A stretch of 64,000 nt of DNA. Origin: Oerskovia jenensis (GTDB lineage Bacteria; Actinomycetota; Actinomycetes; Actinomycetales; Cellulomonadaceae). Under the pieces are notes generated by a model. The model saw only the letters and a list, made by a program, of their open reading frames with translations. It made no database searches and was not told the origin of the DNA. The first letter of the stretch is position 1. Every line of letters begins with the position of its first letter. The DNA lies in assembly GCF_016907235.1 (NCBI RefSeq), contig NZ_JAFBBO010000001.1, positions 4,216,001 through 4,280,000 of the forward strand, written 5' to 3'. Shown one piece after another: positions 53,353 through 63,349 of the stretch. A program made the position numbers and the translations under genes.

Positions 53353-55433
53353 CGACGGTAGGACAGTCGGCTCGGGCGCAGGCCGGAGCAGCCGGGACCT
53401 CGACCGACCGCGTCGACGTGTGGCAGCGACTGCGACCTGCCGACCTCGACCTCGGCTCCCCGGACCGGTCCCTCGTCGGGCCCCTGCCGCAGAGCCCACC
53501 GGCTGCCGGTGGGCACCGCCCGTCCCGACCCGTCCGTCCGACGGTCCGGTACCGGCGGATCGCCGGGCTCGACGGGCTGCGTGCGCTGGCCGTGCTCTCG
53601 GTCATGGTCTTCCACTTCGCGCCCCACCTGCTTCCCGGCGGGTACGTGGGTGTCGACGTCTTCTTCGTGCTCTCGGGCTTTCTCATCACGACGCTCCTGG
53701 TCCGCGAGTTCCGGGCTCGGCGGGCCGTGTCGTTGAGCCGGTTCTGGGTCCGGCGGGCCCGGAGGCTGCTGCCGGCCCTGGGGCTCGTCGTCCTGGTGTG
53801 CACGGCCGCGGCGGGCCTGGTCGGGGGCGATCTCCTGGTGGGGATCGGGGCGCAGGTGGCCGGTGCCGCCACGTTCACGAGCAACTGGGTCTACATCGCC
53901 CAGGGGAGCACGTACTCCGGGGGGCTGGCGCCGCAGATCTTCGCGAACCTGTGGTCGCTCGCGGTCGAGGAGCAGTTCTACCTGGTGTGGCCGCTCGTGG
54001 TCCTCGCCGTGCTCGCGCTGCGGATCACCCGGCGCAGGGCCCTGGTCCTGGCGGGGGTGCTCGCCGTGGGGTCCGCCGTCGCGATGGCGCTCCTCTACTC
54101 GCCCGGCACGGACCCGACCCGGGTCTACTTCGGTACCGACACCCACCTGTTCGGGCTCATGATCGGCGCCTTCCTGTCGTTCTGGCACCTGCGCACCGGG
54201 CGCCCCACGCTGGTCCGCGAGTCCCCTCGGACGACGACGCGCAGGGGGACGCTGTTCGTCCTGGGGGCGGGCGTCGCGGGTGCGATCGTCCTGGTCGTCG
54301 CGATGCTCTGGATGCCGTGGGACGACGGCATCACCTACCGGGGTGGGCTGTTCGTCGTGTCGCTCGCGACCGCCGGGGTCGTCAACCTGGTGCTGCACGC
54401 GCCGCGACTCGGCAGTCAGCTCGACCGCGGGCCGATGGGCTGGATCGGTGCGCGCTCCTACGGCCTGTACCTGTGGCACTGGCCGGTCTTCGTCCTGGTG
54501 GCCGCGCTCGCCGGAGGCGGGGGGCTGTACGCGAGCCCCGGTCCCTGGGTCGCGCTCGCCGCGACGGTCGTGACGTTCGGCGCCGCGGCACTGTCCTACC
54601 GCTACGTCGAACGTCCCGTCATGGGGCGCGGCCTGCTGGGCTACGCGCGCACGCTCGTGGCGTGGCTCCGCCGGGGAGCGACGGGGCGCAACCCCTTGCC
54701 CGCCCGTGGGTGGCTCACGGTCGGTGGCGTCGTGGTGGTCGTCGGGCTCGCGGTCTCGGGGTTCGTGCGGGCCCCGGCGACCTCCTCGGTCGAGGCGCAG
54801 ATCCGCGCGGGCCAGGAGGTCGCGGCGCAGACCCAGCAGCCGGGCGGCGCCGCACCCGAGGCGCCCCCGGCTCCTGCTGAGGTCGCGACCCCGGCGCCGC
54901 CGGCTCCAGGCCCTGTCGCCCCGGAACCCGCACCCGCGCCCCCGACCGGCGACCAGGTCACGATCATCGGCGACTCGGTCACGCTCGCCAGCGCGCCCGC
55001 GCTGGCTGCCACGCTCCCCGGTGTCCTGATCGACGGCGCCGTGGCCCGGCAGATGAAGGACGCCGTCGGCCTCGTCGACGCCGTCCGAGCGGCCGGGAAC
55101 CTGCGGCCCTACGTCGTCCTCTCGCTCGGCACCAACAGCACGGTCGACGCCGCGATGATGGACAAGGTCCTGGCCGCGATCGGCCCCGACCACACGGTCG
55201 TGCTCGTCACGGGGTACGCCGACCGGTCCTGGGTGCCGGTCACGAACGCGGAGCTGGTCGGCGCGGCCCAGCGCCACGGGAACGTCGTGGTCGCCGACTG
55301 GAGCGGCGCGGTCTCGGCCCAGCCGACGTTCCTCGGGCCCGACGGCGTGCACCCCACGGGGGAGGGCACCTCGCTCTACGCGGGGGTCGTCACGGGCGGG
55401 CTCGCCCAGGCAGCCGGGCTCCGCGGGCCCTGA
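53349..55433 (+). CDS. Acyltransferase-3 (OafA/OatA-like) with C-terminal SGNH domain
   Basis: 694-residue membrane enzyme. The acyltransferase-3 domain begins at IAGLDGLRALAVLSVMVFHF, with GGYVGVDVFFVLSGFLIT (near 104) and RFWVRRARRLLPAL, and about ten helices. A Pro/Ala-rich linker leads to an extracytoplasmic SGNH domain with IIGDSVT (near 538), SLGTNS and DGVHPTGEG (near 664). The layout is that of OatA-type peptidoglycan or surface-glycan O-acetyltransferases: acetyl groups pass across the membrane and are attached by the SGNH serine. The GTG start overlaps the hemW stop. Confidence 0.92.
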   Translation: MTTVGQSARAQAGAAGTSTDRVDVWQRLRPADLDLGSPDRSLVGPLPQSPPAAGGHRPSRPVRPTVRYRRIAGLDGLRALAVLSVMVFHFAPHLLPGGYVGVDVFFVLSGFLITTLLVREFRARRAVSLSRFWVRRARRLLPALGLVVLVCTAAAGLVGGDLLVGIGAQVAGAATFTSNWVYIAQGSTYSGGLAPQIFANLWSLAVEEQFYLVWPLVVLAVLALRITRRRALVLAGVLAVGSAVAMALLYSPGTDPTRVYFGTDTHLFGLMIGAFLSFWHLRTGRPTLVRESPRTTTRRGTLFVLGAGVAGAIVLVVAMLWMPWDDGITYRGGLFVVSLATAGVVNLVLHAPRLGSQLDRGPMGWIGARSYGLYLWHWPVFVLVAALAGGGGLYASPGPWVALAATVVTFGAAALSYRYVERPVMGRGLLGYARTLVAWLRRGATGRNPLPARGWLTVGGVVVVVGLAVSGFVRAPATSSVEAQIRAGQEVAAQTQQPGGAAPEAPPAPAEVATPAPPAPGPVAPEPAPAPPTGDQVTIIGDSVTLASAPALAATLPGVLIDGAVARQMKDAVGLVDAVRAAGNLRPYVVLSLGTNSTVDAAMMDKVLAAIGPDHTVVLVTGYADRSWVPVTNAELVGAAQRHGNVVVADWSGAVSAQPTFLGPDGVHPTGEGTSLYAGVVTGGLAQAAGLRGP

Positions 55434-55610
55434 TCCCGCGCCGTCCCGCTCGACGGACGGGACTGTGGCGTCGCTCACCCCCGGTCGTCGTTCCTCGTGT
55501 GGCGCGAATCGCCGGACGGCCCCATCGTTGGTATCGACAGGTGAAATGTTCGATCGTCACAGTCTGTCCACAGTGTGGCTTGCCGCACCCCGACGACCCG
55601 AGGGATCCCG

Positions 55611-56660
55611 ATGAGCGACAACACCGCAGGCGGGCCGCCGCCGGAAGAGAACGAGCCGACGCCGCAGAACCCGTACGCGAGCACGCCGGAGCCCGGTGCC
55701 GGCGCGCAGTCTCCCTCCGAGCCCGTGCCACCGAGCCAGCCGCCGGCGGAGCCGCCGGTCACGCCGCCCGCGCAGCCCACACCGCCCGCGCAGCCCACGC
55801 CGCCCGTGGCGCCACCGGTGGCACCGCCCGTCGCGCCACCGTACGGAGCCCCGACACCGCCTCCGGCCGCACAGCCCTACGGTGCCCCCGCCGGCGGCCA
55901 GCAGCCTCCCTACCCGCCTCCCGCCGGGGCCTACCCGCCACCGGGCGGTGCGTACCCGCCGCCTCCGGGCCAGCCCGCGTACGCGGGCGCCGCGCCCTTC
56001 TCGGTCGGTGACGCGATCGGCTTCGGGTGGAAGAGGTTCTGGGCCAACCCGTGGCCGTGGATCCTGGCCGCCCTGATCTTCGTGCTCATCAACGTCGTCT
56101 TCAGCTGGATCACCGGCGGTTTCGACCAGCTCACGGACTACCGGACCGACGGGTTCACCGACACCAACATGGCCGAGGCCCTGGGGCTGAGCTTCGTCAG
56201 CGTCCTGCTGTCGATCGTCGGAGCGATCATCGGCTACCTCATCACCGCCTTCTTCACCCGTGGGGCGCTCGACGAGTCGCAGGGGCGCAAGCCCGACGTC
56301 GCCGCGTTCTTCCGGATCGGCAACGTGGTGAACGTGATCCTCGCGGCCTTCCTGGTCGGCATCATGGCTGCCGTGGGCACCCTCCTCTGCGTGCTGCCCG
56401 GCCTGGCCGTCCTGCTCTTCTCGACGTTCGTCTACTACTTCACGCTCGACAAGGAGCAGGACGCCATCACGGCGATCAAGTCCAGCTGGTCGCTGGTCGC
56501 GAAGAACTTCGGGTCGGTCTTCCTGCTGCTCCTCGCGCTCTTCGGCATCAACATCGTCGGAGCCCTCCTGTGCGGGATCGGACTGCTCGTGACGCTCCCG
56601 CTGTCCTACATCGCGGTCGCGTACGCCTACCGTCGCCTGGTGGGCGAGCAGCCCGTCTGA
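55611..56660 (+). CDS. Proline-rich-N-terminus polytopic membrane protein
   Basis: 349-residue protein. The first about 125 residues are Pro/Ala/Gln/Tyr-rich and disordered (repeats such as PPAQPTPPAQPTPP and YPPPAGAYPPPGGAYPPPPG). The rest has a GFGWKRFWANPWPWILAALIF segment and five to six membrane helices, resembling the DUF975/GPDP-membrane-domain type. No enzymatic motif is visible. The ATG at 55611 has GAGGGA upstream. It is followed by another protein of the same style (DUF4870). Function unknown; a cell-envelope or stress role is possible. Confidence 0.7.
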   Translation: MSDNTAGGPPPEENEPTPQNPYASTPEPGAGAQSPSEPVPPSQPPAEPPVTPPAQPTPPAQPTPPVAPPVAPPVAPPYGAPTPPPAAQPYGAPAGGQQPPYPPPAGAYPPPGGAYPPPPGQPAYAGAAPFSVGDAIGFGWKRFWANPWPWILAALIFVLINVVFSWITGGFDQLTDYRTDGFTDTNMAEALGLSFVSVLLSIVGAIIGYLITAFFTRGALDESQGRKPDVAAFFRIGNVVNVILAAFLVGIMAAVGTLLCVLPGLAVLLFSTFVYYFTLDKEQDAITAIKSSWSLVAKNFGSVFLLLLALFGINIVGALLCGIGLLVTLPLSYIAVAYAYRRLVGEQPV

Positions 56661-56872
56661 CCTCGAGCACCACGACCGCGGGCTGCGCCGCACGCTCGTC
56701 CCGGGCGGCGGCGCAGCCCGTCGGCGTGTCCGAGGGGTCCGAGGCGGCGAGACCAGCGGGTGAACCGGTCGGGTCGGCGGGCGGACGCCCTGGCTCTCGG
56801 CACGGTGGACCGGCTAGCGTGAGGGCGCCCGGTCCGTCCTGATCGGTCCGGTCCGTCCGTCGAGAGGCCCCC

Positions 56873-57367
56873 ATGAACAGCCAGAACCCGTCCGACCAGG
56901 TCCCCGAGTACGGTCAGTACGTGCCCCCGGCGGACCAGAACGGTGCACCCGGACAGCCGAACCCGTACGGGCACCAGGGCGGGCAGCCAGGGTTCCAGGG
57001 CCAGTACCCGCCGCAGGGCTACCCGGCCGCGCCGGCCGACCCGCTCTCGCCGGCCGACACCAGGACGTGGGCCGGCTTGTCCCACCTCCTGGGGGGCATC
57101 CTCGGGTTCCTGGCGCCGCTCGTGATCTGGCTCGTCTTCCGCGAGCGCAGCCACGTCGTGGACACCGAGGCCAAGAGGGCGCTCAACTTCCAGATCCTGG
57201 TGGCGATCGTCCTCCTCGCCGCGAGCTGGGTGCTCCCGGGCTTCCTGTCCGGGCTGGTCGTCTTCGGTGTCTGGGTGACGTCGCTCGTGTTCGGCATCCT
57301 CAACTTCCAGGCGTTCAACAACGGCCGGGAGACCGCGTACCCGGTGGACCTGAAGATCGTGAAGTAG
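56873..57367 (+). CDS. DUF4870 domain membrane protein
   Basis: 164-residue protein with a disordered Gln/Pro/Gly/Tyr-rich N-terminus of about 55 residues and the DUF4870 core: TRTWAGLSHLLGGILGFLAP, LVIWLVFRERSHVVDTEAKRALNFQI and a C-terminal helix pair. The family is also called Tic20-like and has no proven function. It shares the Pro-rich N-terminal style with its upstream neighbour. A TAGCGT box (56815-56820) lies 52 bases upstream. A strong terminator follows. Confidence 0.85.
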   Translation: MNSQNPSDQVPEYGQYVPPADQNGAPGQPNPYGHQGGQPGFQGQYPPQGYPAAPADPLSPADTRTWAGLSHLLGGILGFLAPLVIWLVFRERSHVVDTEAKRALNFQILVAIVLLAASWVLPGFLSGLVVFGVWVTSLVFGILNFQAFNNGRETAYPVDLKIVK

Positions 57368-57382
57368 CCACTCCTGCGCGGA

Positions 57383-57422
57383 GCGAGGGGCGTCCCGGGA
57401 GCTTTCTCGGGGCGCCCCTCGC
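57383..57422. terminator. Terminator, 18-bp stem with tetraloop
   Basis: Arms 57383-57400 and 57405-57422 pair throughout (two G-U pairs) around a GCTT loop, 15 bp after the DUF4870 stop and before the convergent DUF3097 gene. Confidence 0.85.
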
Positions 57423-57503
57423 GCCGACCGGTCGTCGAGCGCAGGAACGGCCCGTGGCGCGCGCCGGCCGCCCGGTGCCCGGCACCGGTCCTCGGCCCAG
57501 ACC

Positions 57504-58379
57504 TCAGTCGGCCGTCACGAAGTCGATGAGCTCCTCGACGCGCCCCAGCAGCGACGGTTCGAGGTCCGCATAGGTGCGCACGGTCCCGAGGATGCGCTGC
57601 CAGCCCCGCGCGACGTCGGCCTGCTCGGCCGCGGGCCACCCGAGCTCGCGCAGGATCCCGCGCTTCCACTCGGTGCCGCGCTCGATCACGGGCCAGACGT
57701 CGAGCCCGATCCGCTCGGGGCGCACGGCCTGCCACACGTCGACGTAGGGGTGGCCGAGCACCTTGACCGTGCCGGGCCGCACGCCGCGCAGCGCCTCCGC
57801 GACCAGGCGCGTCTCCTTGCTGCCGGGAACGAGGTGGTCGACGAGTACGCCCACCTTGCGCTCCGCCGTCGGGCCGAAGTCCTTGAGGGCTTCGCCGAGG
57901 TTGTCGACGCCGTCGAGCAGCTCGACCACGACCCCCTCGATGCGCAGGTCGTCACCCCAGACCTTCTCGACGAGCTCGGCGTCGTGCTTGCCCTCGACCC
58001 AGATGCGGCTGCCGCGCGCGACGCGTGCCCGGACGTTCGCGACCGCTCGCGAGCCCGACGCCGTGCGGGTCGGGGCTGCGGGGGCCGTCGAGGTCACGGG
58101 GGCGGTCAGCTCGACCGGTTCGCCGTCGACCCAGAACCCCGCTCCGAGCGGGAAGGTGCGCGTGCGGCGCGCGCGATCCTCGAGGACGACGACGTGCATG
58201 CCGCCGGACTTCTCGACCCGCACGACCGCGCCGACCCAGCCGGTCTCGACGTCCTCGACGACGAGGCCGCGCTCGGCGGGCTGAGGGCGGGAGACCGGGC
58301 GCCTGCGGTGGGGGACCGGGGCGGGGGTCGCGCTGGACAGGACGTCGGAACCGTAGCGATCGAAGCTCACCGACGTCAC
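57504..58379 (-). CDS. DUF3097 family protein
   Basis: 291-residue actinobacteria-specific protein. It opens with YGSDVL and a Pro/Arg-rich stretch, then LVVEDVETGWVGAVVRVEKSGGMHVV (small beta domain). A Toprim-like core follows: GSRIWVEGKHDAELVEKVWGDDLRIEGVVVE, with KVGVLVDHLVPGSKETRL and VKVLGHPYVDVWQAV. The Glu-then-Asp spacing of EGKHD and DHLVPGS resembles the Toprim metal site, so a nucleic-acid-related role is possible (inference). The family has no known function. GTG at 58379 is used; GTG at 58370 is close behind. Confidence 0.85.
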   Translation of the reverse strand: MTSVSFDRYGSDVLSSATPAPVPHRRRPVSRPQPAERGLVVEDVETGWVGAVVRVEKSGGMHVVVLEDRARRTRTFPLGAGFWVDGEPVELTAPVTSTAPAAPTRTASGSRAVANVRARVARGSRIWVEGKHDAELVEKVWGDDLRIEGVVVELLDGVDNLGEALKDFGPTAERKVGVLVDHLVPGSKETRLVAEALRGVRPGTVKVLGHPYVDVWQAVRPERIGLDVWPVIERGTEWKRGILRELGWPAAEQADVARGWQRILGTVRTYADLEPSLLGRVEELIDFVTAD

Positions 58380-58516
58380 CCTAGGCGCTCACCGCCCCCA
58401 CGGCGGGAAGGGGCGCGCGGCGACGCGCGAGGTCGTCGCGGACATCGACGCGTCGCGGCCGCTCGCCAGGCCCGGCTCGCCGGGTGCGGGCCCCCGCACC
58501 GTGGTACGACTGGCCG

Positions 58517-59977
58517 GTGAGTACTTCGAGCGGTCAGGTCGCGCCGGACCCCCAGCGCTGGCGGGTCCTGTGGCTGTGCCTCGCGGTCGGCTTCATCACG
58601 ATGCTCGACGTGTCGATCGTCAACGTCGCGCTCCCGTCGATCGAGAAGGCCCTCGACGCGGGCCCGACCGAGCTGCAGCTCATCGTCGCGGGCTACACGC
58701 TGGCGTTCGGGCTCGCGCTCGTCCCCGCCGGTCGCCTGGGCGACGCGGGCGGGCGCCGCACGCTGTTCATCGTCGGCCTCGTGGGTTTCGCCCTCACGAG
58801 CCTCGCGGCGGGGCTGGCGCCGAACGACGAGTGGCTCGCGATCGCCCGGCTCCTGCAGGGCGTGAGCGCGGGCCTGCTCAACCCGCAGGTCATCGGGCTC
58901 ATCCAGCAGATGTTCTCCGGGTACGAGCGCGGCAAGGCGTTCGGCATGTTCGGTGCGACGATCGGCGTCTCGACGGCGCTGGGCCCGCTCCTGGGCGGAC
59001 TGATCCTCCAGGTCGCGGGCGAGGAGAACGGGTGGCGCTGGATCTTCGGGATCAACGTCCCGATCATCGCGGTCGTGCTGCCCCTGGCGATCCGGTTCCT
59101 GCCCGTGACGGCGCACAAGCCCGGTCCGCGCCGGCTCGACCCCGTGGGCCTCGTGCTCATCGCGGTCGCCACCGTCGCGGTCATGCTCCCGTTCGTCACG
59201 ACGTCGGGCCAGGACGACGACCCCGACCGCTGGTGGTGGCTCGCGCTCGGCGTGGTCGCGATCGTCGCCGCGGTGTTCTGGGAGCGGCGCTACCAGCGCA
59301 CCACGGGCGCCCCGGTCCTGGACCCGCGGGTCCTGTCGCTCGCGTCGTTCCGCAACGGCACGCTGCTGGGCATCACGTACTTCGCGGGGTTCACGGGCAT
59401 CTTCCTCGTCGCGACGCTCTACCTGCAGAACGACCTGCACTTCACGCCGCTGCACGCGGGGCTCATCGGGATGCCGTTCGCGATCGCGTCGGGCGTGGCG
59501 TCCTGGCTCGCCGGTCGCGGGGTCGCGCGCTGGGGCCGGCCGCTCGTGGTCGCGGGACTGGTCGTCGTGCTCGTGGGGCTCGTGGGCGTGATCCTCGCGA
59601 TCCGCGCCACCGGCGACGACTCGTCGGCCGCGGGCTGGGCCATCGCCCTGACCATGATGGTCACGGGCATCGGCAGCGGGACGGTCATCTCGCCCAACCA
59701 GACCCTGACCCTGGCCCGCGTCCCGGTCGAGCTCGCGGGCGTGGCGGGCAGCATGCTCCAGCTCGGGCAGCGCGTGGGCTCCGCCATGGGCATCGCGGTG
59801 GTCCTCTCGACGTACTACTCGCTCAAGGCGGGCGGCTCGACCGGAGCCGTCGCGGCGAGCTCCGCGATGCTCATCACGGTCGCCCTGGTCGCGCTCTCGC
59901 TCGTGGTCGCGGTCGTGGACCTGCGTGCGCGCCACGCGCAGGGCGCGCCGGAGGGCAAGGTGGCGTCCACGACGTGA
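58517..59977 (+). CDS. MFS drug exporter, DHA2 family (EmrB-like)
   Basis: 486-residue transporter with about 14 helices. TM1 is FITMLDVSIVNVALPSIEKAL, motif A GRLGDAGGRRTLFI, and after TM5 IGVSTALGPLLGGLILQVAGEENGWRWIF. It lacks an adjacent regulator gene. GTG at 58517 follows TACGAC by six bases, matching the leaderless layout; an ATG frame at 58484 is not supported by a ribosome site. Substrate unknown. Confidence 0.88.
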   Translation: MSTSSGQVAPDPQRWRVLWLCLAVGFITMLDVSIVNVALPSIEKALDAGPTELQLIVAGYTLAFGLALVPAGRLGDAGGRRTLFIVGLVGFALTSLAAGLAPNDEWLAIARLLQGVSAGLLNPQVIGLIQQMFSGYERGKAFGMFGATIGVSTALGPLLGGLILQVAGEENGWRWIFGINVPIIAVVLPLAIRFLPVTAHKPGPRRLDPVGLVLIAVATVAVMLPFVTTSGQDDDPDRWWWLALGVVAIVAAVFWERRYQRTTGAPVLDPRVLSLASFRNGTLLGITYFAGFTGIFLVATLYLQNDLHFTPLHAGLIGMPFAIASGVASWLAGRGVARWGRPLVVAGLVVVLVGLVGVILAIRATGDDSSAAGWAIALTMMVTGIGSGTVISPNQTLTLARVPVELAGVAGSMLQLGQRVGSAMGIAVVLSTYYSLKAGGSTGAVAASSAMLITVALVALSLVVAVVDLRARHAQGAPEGKVASTT

Positions 59978-60150
59978 GCGCCGCCGTCGGGCGGGGACGG
60001 CGGGGGCGCGCGCCGCGAGGCCCGGCGACCGTCCGGGGCCCGACGGCGGAGCGCGGCCCGCGTCGTCGGGTGCGGTCGCGTCCGGGGCGTGCTCGGGAAG
60101 ACACCGTGAGGACCCTGTGCACGTCGCGCCCCACGCCTCCGGCGACCGCG

Positions 60151-60182
60151 TAGAATTAGCACTCGACGGTGGAGAGTGCGAG
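60151..60182 (+). promoter_or_regulatory. CIRCE operator and -10 box of hrcA-dnaJ
   Basis: The left arm TTAGCACTC (60156-60164) matches the CIRCE consensus exactly; the nine-base spacer is correct; the right arm GAGTGCGAG (60174-60182) differs at two end positions from GAGTGCTAA. TAGAAT (60151-60156) is the probable -10 box, so HrcA binding would cover the transcription start. Confidence 0.9.
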
Positions 60183-60210
60183 AACGCGCGACGATCGGCA
60201 GGAGGTGGTC

Positions 60211-61227
60211 ATGAGCGAGGAACGACGGCTCGACGTGCTGCGTGCGATCGTCGAGGACTACGTCCTGACGAGGGAGCCCGTGGGATCCCGTGTCCTGGCC
60301 GAGCGGCACCGCCTGGGCGTGTCCCCGGCGACCATCCGCAACGACATGGCCGCCCTCGAGGAGGACGGCTACATCGCCCAGCCGCACACGTCGGCCGGGC
60401 GCATCCCCACGGACAAGGGCTACCGCCTGTTCGTGGACAAGCTCTCGACGGTCAAGCCGCTGTCGTCGCCCGAGCGCCGCGCGATCGAGACCTTCCTGTC
60501 GGAAGCCGTGGACCTCGACGACGTCGTGGCCCGTGCGGGGCGTCTCCTCGCCCAGCTCACGGGCCAGGTCGCCGTGGTGCAGTACCCGTCGTTGCGCCGG
60601 TCGGGCCTGCGGCATCTCGAGCTCGTGCCGATCGGTGACCGCCGCCTGCTCGTGGTCATCATCACGGACACGGGGCGGGTGGAGCAGCGCACCCTCGAGG
60701 TCGCGGCCGCTCCGGACGAGGCCACGCTCGCCGAGCTGCGCTCTCGGCTCAACGCCGTCGCGGCCGGCAAGCGGCTCGCGGAGCTCGGGCAGGGCTTCAC
60801 CGAGGTCGCCGAGCAGTTCCGCCCCGAGCACCAGGACCTCGCTCGCTCGCTCGCGCAGCTCGTCGAGGAGACGCTGTCCGAGGAGTCCGAGGAACGCATC
60901 GTGCTCGCCGGTACCGCGAACCTGGCCCGCGTCGGCATGAGGTTCGAGCACGCGCTCCGCCCCGTCCTCGAGGCGCTCGAGGAACAAGTCGTGCTGCTCG
61001 GGTTGTTGACCGAGATGGCCGCGGAGTCGGGGGTGAGCGTGCGGATCGGTCACGAGACGCAGCTCGAGGGGCTGGTGGAGACCTCGGTCGTGACGAGCGG
61101 ATACGGTAACGAGGGGGACTCGGTCGCGCTGATCGGCTCGATCGGACCGACCCGCATGGACTATCCCGGGACGATCGCCTCGGTCCGCGCTGTCGCGCGG
61201 TACCTGTCGCGCGTCCTGACCACCTGA
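60211..61227 (+). CDS. hrcA: Heat-inducible transcriptional repressor HrcA
   Basis: 338-residue repressor. The winged helix is [30 protein letters not shown], followed by the wing [20 protein letters not shown], which is diagnostic; the GAF-like and dimerisation domains follow ([45 protein letters not shown]). HrcA binds CIRCE and is kept folded by GroEL. Here it controls its own operon with dnaJ. The ATG at 60211 has AGGAGG upstream; an earlier ATG at 60169 lies inside the CIRCE element. Confidence 0.97.
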   Translation: MSEERRLDVLRAIVEDYVLTREPVGSRVLAERHRLGVSPATIRNDMAALEEDGYIAQPHTSAGRIPTDKGYRLFVDKLSTVKPLSSPERRAIETFLSEAVDLDDVVARAGRLLAQLTGQVAVVQYPSLRRSGLRHLELVPIGDRRLLVVIITDTGRVEQRTLEVAAAPDEATLAELRSRLNAVAAGKRLAELGQGFTEVAEQFRPEHQDLARSLAQLVEETLSEESEERIVLAGTANLARVGMRFEHALRPVLEALEEQVVLLGLLTEMAAESGVSVRIGHETQLEGLVETSVVTSGYGNEGDSVALIGSIGPTRMDYPGTIASVRAVARYLSRVLTT

Positions 61228-61342
61228 GTTCTGTTCTTGCGCCGGCGGGCGCCGCGCCGGGTCCTCGGGCCCTGGCCGTCACCGCACGGTGTTGTCGGAA
61301 GTCGCCGATCCTCGATCGGTGTGCGCTAGTAGAGAGTGACCT

Positions 61343-62455
61343 GTGAGCGACTACTACGAGATCCTGGGTGTGCCCCGGGACGCGAGCCAGGACCAGATCA
61401 AGAAGGCCTACCGCAAGCTGGCCCGTGAGCTGCACCCTGACGTCGCGGGCGAGGCCGCGGAGGACAAGTTCAAGGACGTGTCCCGCGCCTACGAGGTGCT
61501 GTCCAGCCCGGACAAGCGCCAGCAGTACGACCTCGGCTCGGACCCGTCGGCCGCCGGTGGTGGCATGGGCGGCGGGTTCGGCTTCCAGGACATCTTCGAG
61601 ACGTTCTTCGGGGGAGGTCAGGCGCAGTCCGGGCCCATCCCGCGCGCACGCCGCGGCCAGGACGCCCTGGTGCGTCTCGACATCGACCTCTCGGAGGCGA
61701 CCTTCGGGGCACGCCGCGAGCTCCAGGTCGACACCGCGGTGATCTGCGGCACGTGCTCGGGCTCGTGCTGTCGCCCCGGGACCTCGCCGCGCACCTGTGA
61801 CGTGTGCAACGGTCGCGGCACGGTCCAGCGCGTGGCGCGCTCCTTCCTCGGCCAGGTCATGACGACCGCGCCGTGCGCCGCGTGCCAGGGCTTCGGCACC
61901 GTGATCCCCGAGCCCTGCGCCGAGTGCGCGGGCGAGGGTCGCGTGCGCAGCCGCCGCACCCTGACCGTCAACGTCCCCGCAGGGGTCGACACGGGCACGC
62001 GCATCAAGCTCACGTCGCAGGGCGAGGTCGGCCCCGCCGGCGGCCCCGCGGGCGACCTCTACGTCGAGATCCGTGAGCGCAACCACGAGATCTTCGTGCG
62101 CCGCGGCGACGACCTGCACTGCACCCTGCAGGTGCCCATGACGGCCGCGGCCCTCGGCACCGTGCTCGAGCTCGAGACGCTCGACGGCCCGCAGGAGATC
62201 GACCTGCGTCCCGGGACCCAGCCCGGTCAGATCGTGACCCTCAAGAACCTCGGGGTCGGCCACCTGCACACCGGTGGTCGCGGCGACCTCAACGTGCACG
62301 TCGAGGTCCAGGTCCCCACGGGTCTCGACGAGGCGCAGGAGGAGCTGCTGCGCTCGCTCGCCAAGGCTCGCGGCGAGGAGCGCCCGGACCCGCGCCTGTC
62401 GGCCGCGCACCCGGGAGTCTTCTCCCGCCTGCGCGACAAGCTCTCGGGGCGCTGA
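61343..62455 (+). CDS. dnaJ: Chaperone DnaJ (second actinobacterial copy, DnaJ2 type)
   Basis: 370-residue Hsp40. It has an N-terminal J domain with HPD (residues about 31-33), a Gly/Phe region ([21 protein letters not shown]), a zinc-finger domain with four CxxC pairs (CGTC, CDVC, CAAC, CAEC) and the C-terminal substrate domains. The first zinc repeat reads [13 protein letters not shown] instead of the common CxGxG, giving one additional cysteine pair. Linkage to hrcA rather than dnaK marks the DnaJ2 paralogue found in actinobacteria. The GTG start is at 61343. Confidence 0.95.
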   Translation: MSDYYEILGVPRDASQDQIKKAYRKLARELHPDVAGEAAEDKFKDVSRAYEVLSSPDKRQQYDLGSDPSAAGGGMGGGFGFQDIFETFFGGGQAQSGPIPRARRGQDALVRLDIDLSEATFGARRELQVDTAVICGTCSGSCCRPGTSPRTCDVCNGRGTVQRVARSFLGQVMTTAPCAACQGFGTVIPEPCAECAGEGRVRSRRTLTVNVPAGVDTGTRIKLTSQGEVGPAGGPAGDLYVEIRERNHEIFVRRGDDLHCTLQVPMTAAALGTVLELETLDGPQEIDLRPGTQPGQIVTLKNLGVGHLHTGGRGDLNVHVEVQVPTGLDEAQEELLRSLAKARGEERPDPRLSAAHPGVFSRLRDKLSGR

Positions 62456-62457
62456 GC

Positions 62458-63279
62458 GTGAGCGCGCCGGTCTTCCTCGCGGAGGCGAACGGTCCCACGG
62501 GCGGCCTCGCGGGTTTCCCGGAGGGGTCGCTCTACGTGCTCGACGGCGCCGAGGGGCGCCACGCGGGCGTCGTCCAGCGGCGCGGGGTCGGTGAGTCGGT
62601 CGACGTCGTCGACGGCGAGGGGCTCCGGCTGCGGTGCACCATCGAGGGGGTCGAGCCCTCCGGGGTGAGCCTGCGCGTCCGCGAGGTCGTCCAGGAACCG
62701 GCGCCCGACGTCGTCGTGACGCTCGTCCAGGCCCTCGCCAAGGGGGACCGCGACGAGATGGCGATCGAGGCCGCGACCGAGGTCGGCGCCGACGCCGTGG
62801 TCCCGTGGCAGGCCGAGCGCTCGATCGTGGTGTGGCGCGGCGACCGTGCGGCCAAGTCGCGTGCCCGCTGGCTCGCGACCGTGCGGGCCGCGACCAAGCA
62901 GGCCCGCCGGGCCCGCCTTCCCCGCGTCGACCTCGCGATCGACACGCGATCGCTCGTCGAGCGCACGCGCCAGATCGTCGGCGCCGGCGGTGCGGTGATC
63001 GTGCTGCACGAGGAGGCGCTCGTCCCGCTCGCCGAGGTGTCCCTCCCCGTCCCTGCGACCCAGGACACGGCCGCGGCAGGCCGGGCACCCGAGGTGCTCG
63101 TCGTCGTCGGGCCCGAGGGAGGGATCTCCGAGCGGGAGGTCGAGGCGCTGACCGAGGCCGGGGCGCGTACCGCGCGACTGGGCCCCCACGTGCTGCGGAC
63201 CTCGACCGCGGGCCCCGTCGCGATCGCGATGCTCGTCCAACGGCTCGGCCGATGGGGCGGGGCGGACGACGAGCGATGA
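62458..63279 (+). CDS. rsmE: 16S rRNA (uracil1498-N3)-methyltransferase
   Basis: 273-residue SPOUT methyltransferase. It has an N-terminal PUA-like domain (GAEGRHAGVVQRRGVGESVDVVDGEG in parts) and a C-terminal trefoil-knot domain with LVQALAKGDRDEMAIEAATEVG, ATKQARRARLPRV, VVVGPEGGISEREVEAL and RLGPHVLRTSTAGPVAIAML (SAM site). It starts two bases after the dnaJ stop, so it is cotranscribed with dnaJ. This order (hrcA-dnaJ-rsmE-HIT-phoH) is conserved in actinobacteria. Confidence 0.95.
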   Translation: MSAPVFLAEANGPTGGLAGFPEGSLYVLDGAEGRHAGVVQRRGVGESVDVVDGEGLRLRCTIEGVEPSGVSLRVREVVQEPAPDVVVTLVQALAKGDRDEMAIEAATEVGADAVVPWQAERSIVVWRGDRAAKSRARWLATVRAATKQARRARLPRVDLAIDTRSLVERTRQIVGAGGAVIVLHEEALVPLAEVSLPVPATQDTAAAGRAPEVLVVVGPEGGISEREVEALTEAGARTARLGPHVLRTSTAGPVAIAMLVQRLGRWGGADDER

Positions 63280-63349
63280 CCTGGTGCACGGTGCCGGCGC
63301 AGGTCCCGTCGCCCGGGCCGTGTCGGTGAGCCGGGGGTAGCCTGCCGTC

